A stretch of DNA of 7,617 nt from DATDRQ01 sp035291645 (GTDB taxonomy: Bacteria > Chloroflexota > Anaerolineae > Anaerolineales > UBA4823), in the NCBI GenBank assembly GCA_035291645.1, contig DATDRQ010000006.1:1-7617 (forward strand), in the 5' to 3' direction. The position numbers were made by a program, and so were the translations under genes. The notes beneath the pieces were generated by a model. That model was given only the letters and a program-made list of their open reading frames with translations, ran no database searches and was not told the origin of the DNA. Shown piece after piece: positions 6,958 to 7,617 of this stretch (position 1 is the stretch's first letter; each line of letters opens with the position of its first letter).

Positions 6958-7158
6958 CTATGAAGGAGTATCTTCTGGACCGGGTTGGTCTGTCTTTTCC
7001 TTAGATTCTTCTTTCTCGTCACCCTGGAGCCCGGTTTTGAAAGCCCGGATGCCACTGCCCATCTCGCCGGCGATTTTGCTGATCCGCCCGACGCCGAACA
7101 GGACCAGTACGATGACGAGAACTATGAGCAACTCGGTTACGCCAAAACCACCAAACAT
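6958..7158 (-). CDS. tatA: TatA/E-type subunit of the twin-arginine protein translocase
   Basis: TatA polymerises in the cytoplasmic membrane to move folded proteins with twin-arginine signals, among them cofactor-loaded hydrogenase subunits. The 66-residue protein has the complete TatA layout: a short N-terminus (MFGGFGVTE), one transmembrane helix at about 8-22 (LLIVLVIVLVL), the conserved Phe21-Gly22 hinge, an amphipathic helix at about 25-44 (RISKIAGEMGSGIRAFKTGL), and a charged, Pro/Glu-rich tail. The ATG at 7158 is chosen because AGGAGGTG precedes it by 8 nt. A longer frame beginning at 7224 would add a Tyr/Lys-rich segment encoded by repeat DNA and is rejected. No tatC or tatB is adjacent. 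Neighbourhood to hyp genes suggests, but does not prove, an exported hydrogenase. TatE and TatB cannot be fully excluded; the sequence favours TatA. Confidence 0.92.
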   Translation of the reverse strand: MFGGFGVTELLIVLVIVLVLFGVGRISKIAGEMGSGIRAFKTGLQGDEKEESKEKTDQPGPEDTPS

Positions 7159-7162
7159 GATC

Positions 7163-7178
7163 TTCACCTCCTGGTGAA
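7163..7178 (-). promoter_or_regulatory. Hairpin that contains the tatA ribosome binding site
   Basis: TTCACC-AGGA-GGTGAA on the minus strand is a perfect 6-bp stem with a four-base loop. The Shine-Dalgarno AGGAGGTG fills the loop and the 3' arm, and the ATG is 4 nt past the stem. Formation of the hairpin would hide the site from the ribosome. This could be chance, as the complement of a strong SD is short. Confidence 0.4.
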
Positions 7179-7189
7179 AGAATTCTGTG

Positions 7190-7219
7190 TACTTATACTT
7201 GTAGTACCTATACTTGTAG
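7190..7219. repeat. Tandem direct repeat, 2 x 15 bp
   Basis: TACTTATACTTGTAG (7190-7204) is followed immediately by TACCTATACTTGTAG (7205-7219), identical at 14 of 15 positions. The unit includes TATACT on the plus strand and TATAAG or TATAGG on the minus strand, so the repeat duplicates -10-like boxes in both directions. A 15-bp period is not a whole number of helical turns. Confidence 0.8.
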
Positions 7220-7220
7220 C
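7192..7220 (-). promoter_or_regulatory. Candidate tatA promoter inside the tandem repeat
   Basis: On the minus strand GCTACA (7220-7215) and TATAAG (7197-7192) are 17 bp apart. The -10 matches five of six consensus bases; the -35 keeps only ACA. Transcription from about 7185 would give a 27-nt leader carrying the ribosome-site hairpin. Confidence 0.35.
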
Positions 7221-7352
7221 ACAAATCGATAAAAAATGCTACCCCTGATTAAGAAATTCTCAGTAAGCGCAGGTGGCGAATACGAGGTGAGCTGCGTATA
7301 GCCAAAATATGCTGCATGGAAAATCCTTCATGTAACCCTGGTAAAATTGGCC

Positions 7353-7412
7353 CCATCCCGAGGATCGCTCGGTGATGGATGGTTGATTTAATCACCATCG
7401 GTGGAGGGATGG
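7353..7412. other. Cluster of inverted repeats with alternative pairings
   Basis: CCATCCCGAG (7353-7362) pairs with CTCGG-T-GATGG (7368-7378) as a 10-bp stem with one bulged T and a 5-nt loop. GATGGTTGAT (7378-7387) pairs with ATCACCATC (7391-7399) as a 9-bp stem with one bulged base and a TTA loop. The first arm could instead pair with GGGATGG (7406-7412) over 7 bp. It lies 65 nt before the plus-strand lipoprotein gene. It may be a leader RNA structure or DNA binding sites. It matches no riboswitch I know. Confidence 0.45.
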
Positions 7413-7477
7413 TTTGCATACGGACCTGGGTTGCTGGATTGATTATTGTGCATGAGTAAATCAATGGTAATCTTCCA

Positions 7478-7617
7478 ATGAAGTTTTTTTATTCCATAAT
7501 CTTCGTATTCCTGTTCTTCTTGATTTCTGCCTGTACAGTCGAGAACAGAATTGACAATCTAACCGACATCGCCGAGTTACCGCAAAATACCCTCACGAAC
7601 CTGGCGGAGGAAACGCA
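7478..7617 (+). CDS. Putative lipoprotein, N-terminal part (cut by window end)
   Basis: The visible 46 residues begin MKFFYSII and show a lipoprotein signal peptide: Lys2, a hydrophobic core of Phe, Val, Leu and Ile at residues 3-16, and a lipobox Ile16-Ser17-Ala18-Cys19. After cleavage, Cys19 would be lipid-modified and the protein anchored at the outer face of the membrane. The mature start (CTVENRIDNLTD) is polar and acidic and gives no family clue. The frame stays open to the window end. The ATG is the first start after an in-frame stop at 7457-7459. Its ribosome site is poor (GGTA about 8 nt upstream). A 9-codon frame starting at 7452 overlaps this ATG by ATGA. It is divergent from tatA and not in the hyp operon. 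Confidence 0.75.
   Translation, partial: MKFFYSIIFVFLFFLISACTVENRIDNLTDIAELPQNTLTNLAEET

Larger units (their letters stand above)
7159..7477. other. Non-coding region between divergent tatA and lipoprotein genes
   Basis: No credible gene lies in these 319 nt. The left part (7163-7219) holds the tatA ribosome-site hairpin, a putative tatA promoter and a tandem repeat, and is AT-rich. The middle (about 7221-7352) shows nothing firm beyond a short ATACG/CGTAT inverted repeat (7280-7299). The right part (7353-7412) holds clustered inverted repeats. A good promoter for the plus-strand lipoprotein gene could not be placed near its start. TATACT boxes at 7194-7199 and 7209-7214 are good plus-strand -10 sequences but lack matching -35 boxes. 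Confidence 0.6.

Noticed and set aside
7353..7412. Fluoride-type riboswitch, suggested by GGTGATGG
   Set aside because: The loop size does not fit and the downstream conserved segment (CTGATG followed by the pseudoknot part) is absent.
7249..7464. 71-codon minus-strand frame upstream of tatA
   Set aside because: It has no good ribosome site and no recognisable domain, and it overlaps the inverted-repeat cluster. The composition looks like translated non-coding DNA.
1..7617. CRISPR array, tRNA, rRNA, insertion sequence or phage genes
   Set aside because: I saw no regularly spaced repeats, no tRNA-like cloverleaf, no rRNA segments and no transposase or integrase motifs.

Overview
This window is dominated by a complete maturation operon for [NiFe]-hydrogenase. 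Six genes, hypA-hypB-hypF-hypC-hypD-hypE, lie on the minus strand from about 6111 down to 177. All six are full length and keep their diagnostic residues: the HypA MHE nickel site, the HypB P-loop and Cys-His metal site, the HypF acylphosphatase and zinc-finger residues, the HypC N-terminal Met-Cys, the HypD cluster cysteines, and the HypE C-terminal PRIC. The genes are packed tightly: hypA abuts hypB, hypB and hypF are 6 nt apart, and hypC/hypD and hypD/hypE overlap by ATGA. The only real gap is 51 nt before hypC, which has its own strong ribosome binding site. HypF and HypE make the cyanide ligand, HypC and HypD assemble Fe(CN)2CO, and HypA and HypB insert nickel.

Upstream on the same strand is a gene for a small protein with one cyclic-nucleotide-binding (Crp/Fnr-type) domain and no DNA-binding domain. 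A terminator-like hairpin follows it, so the hyp operon probably has its own promoter in the AT-rich gap 6112-6238. A 13-bp perfect palindrome overlaps the proposed -10 there. Further upstream is a small TatA-type translocase gene whose ribosome binding site sits in a hairpin. Its putative promoter lies in a tandem 15-bp repeat.

The right edge (7159-7477) is a 319-nt non-coding region between divergent genes. It contains a cluster of inverted repeats able to form alternative hairpins. It ends at the start of a plus-strand gene with a clear lipoprotein signal peptide, cut off by the window end. At the left edge, the last 51 codons of an unidentified plus-strand gene converge on hypE.

The organism is a bacterium with GC-rich genes and AT-rich intergenic regions that makes at least one [NiFe]-hydrogenase. 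No hydrogenase structural gene is in the window. The TatA sequence style and the HTH-less cNMP-domain protein beside hydrogenase genes are reminiscent of Chloroflexota (Anaerolineae-like bacteria). That assignment is an inference from memory and is not secure. The core of the window is a well-known pathway; the less ordinary parts are the regulatory-looking sequences and the single-domain cNMP-binding protein.
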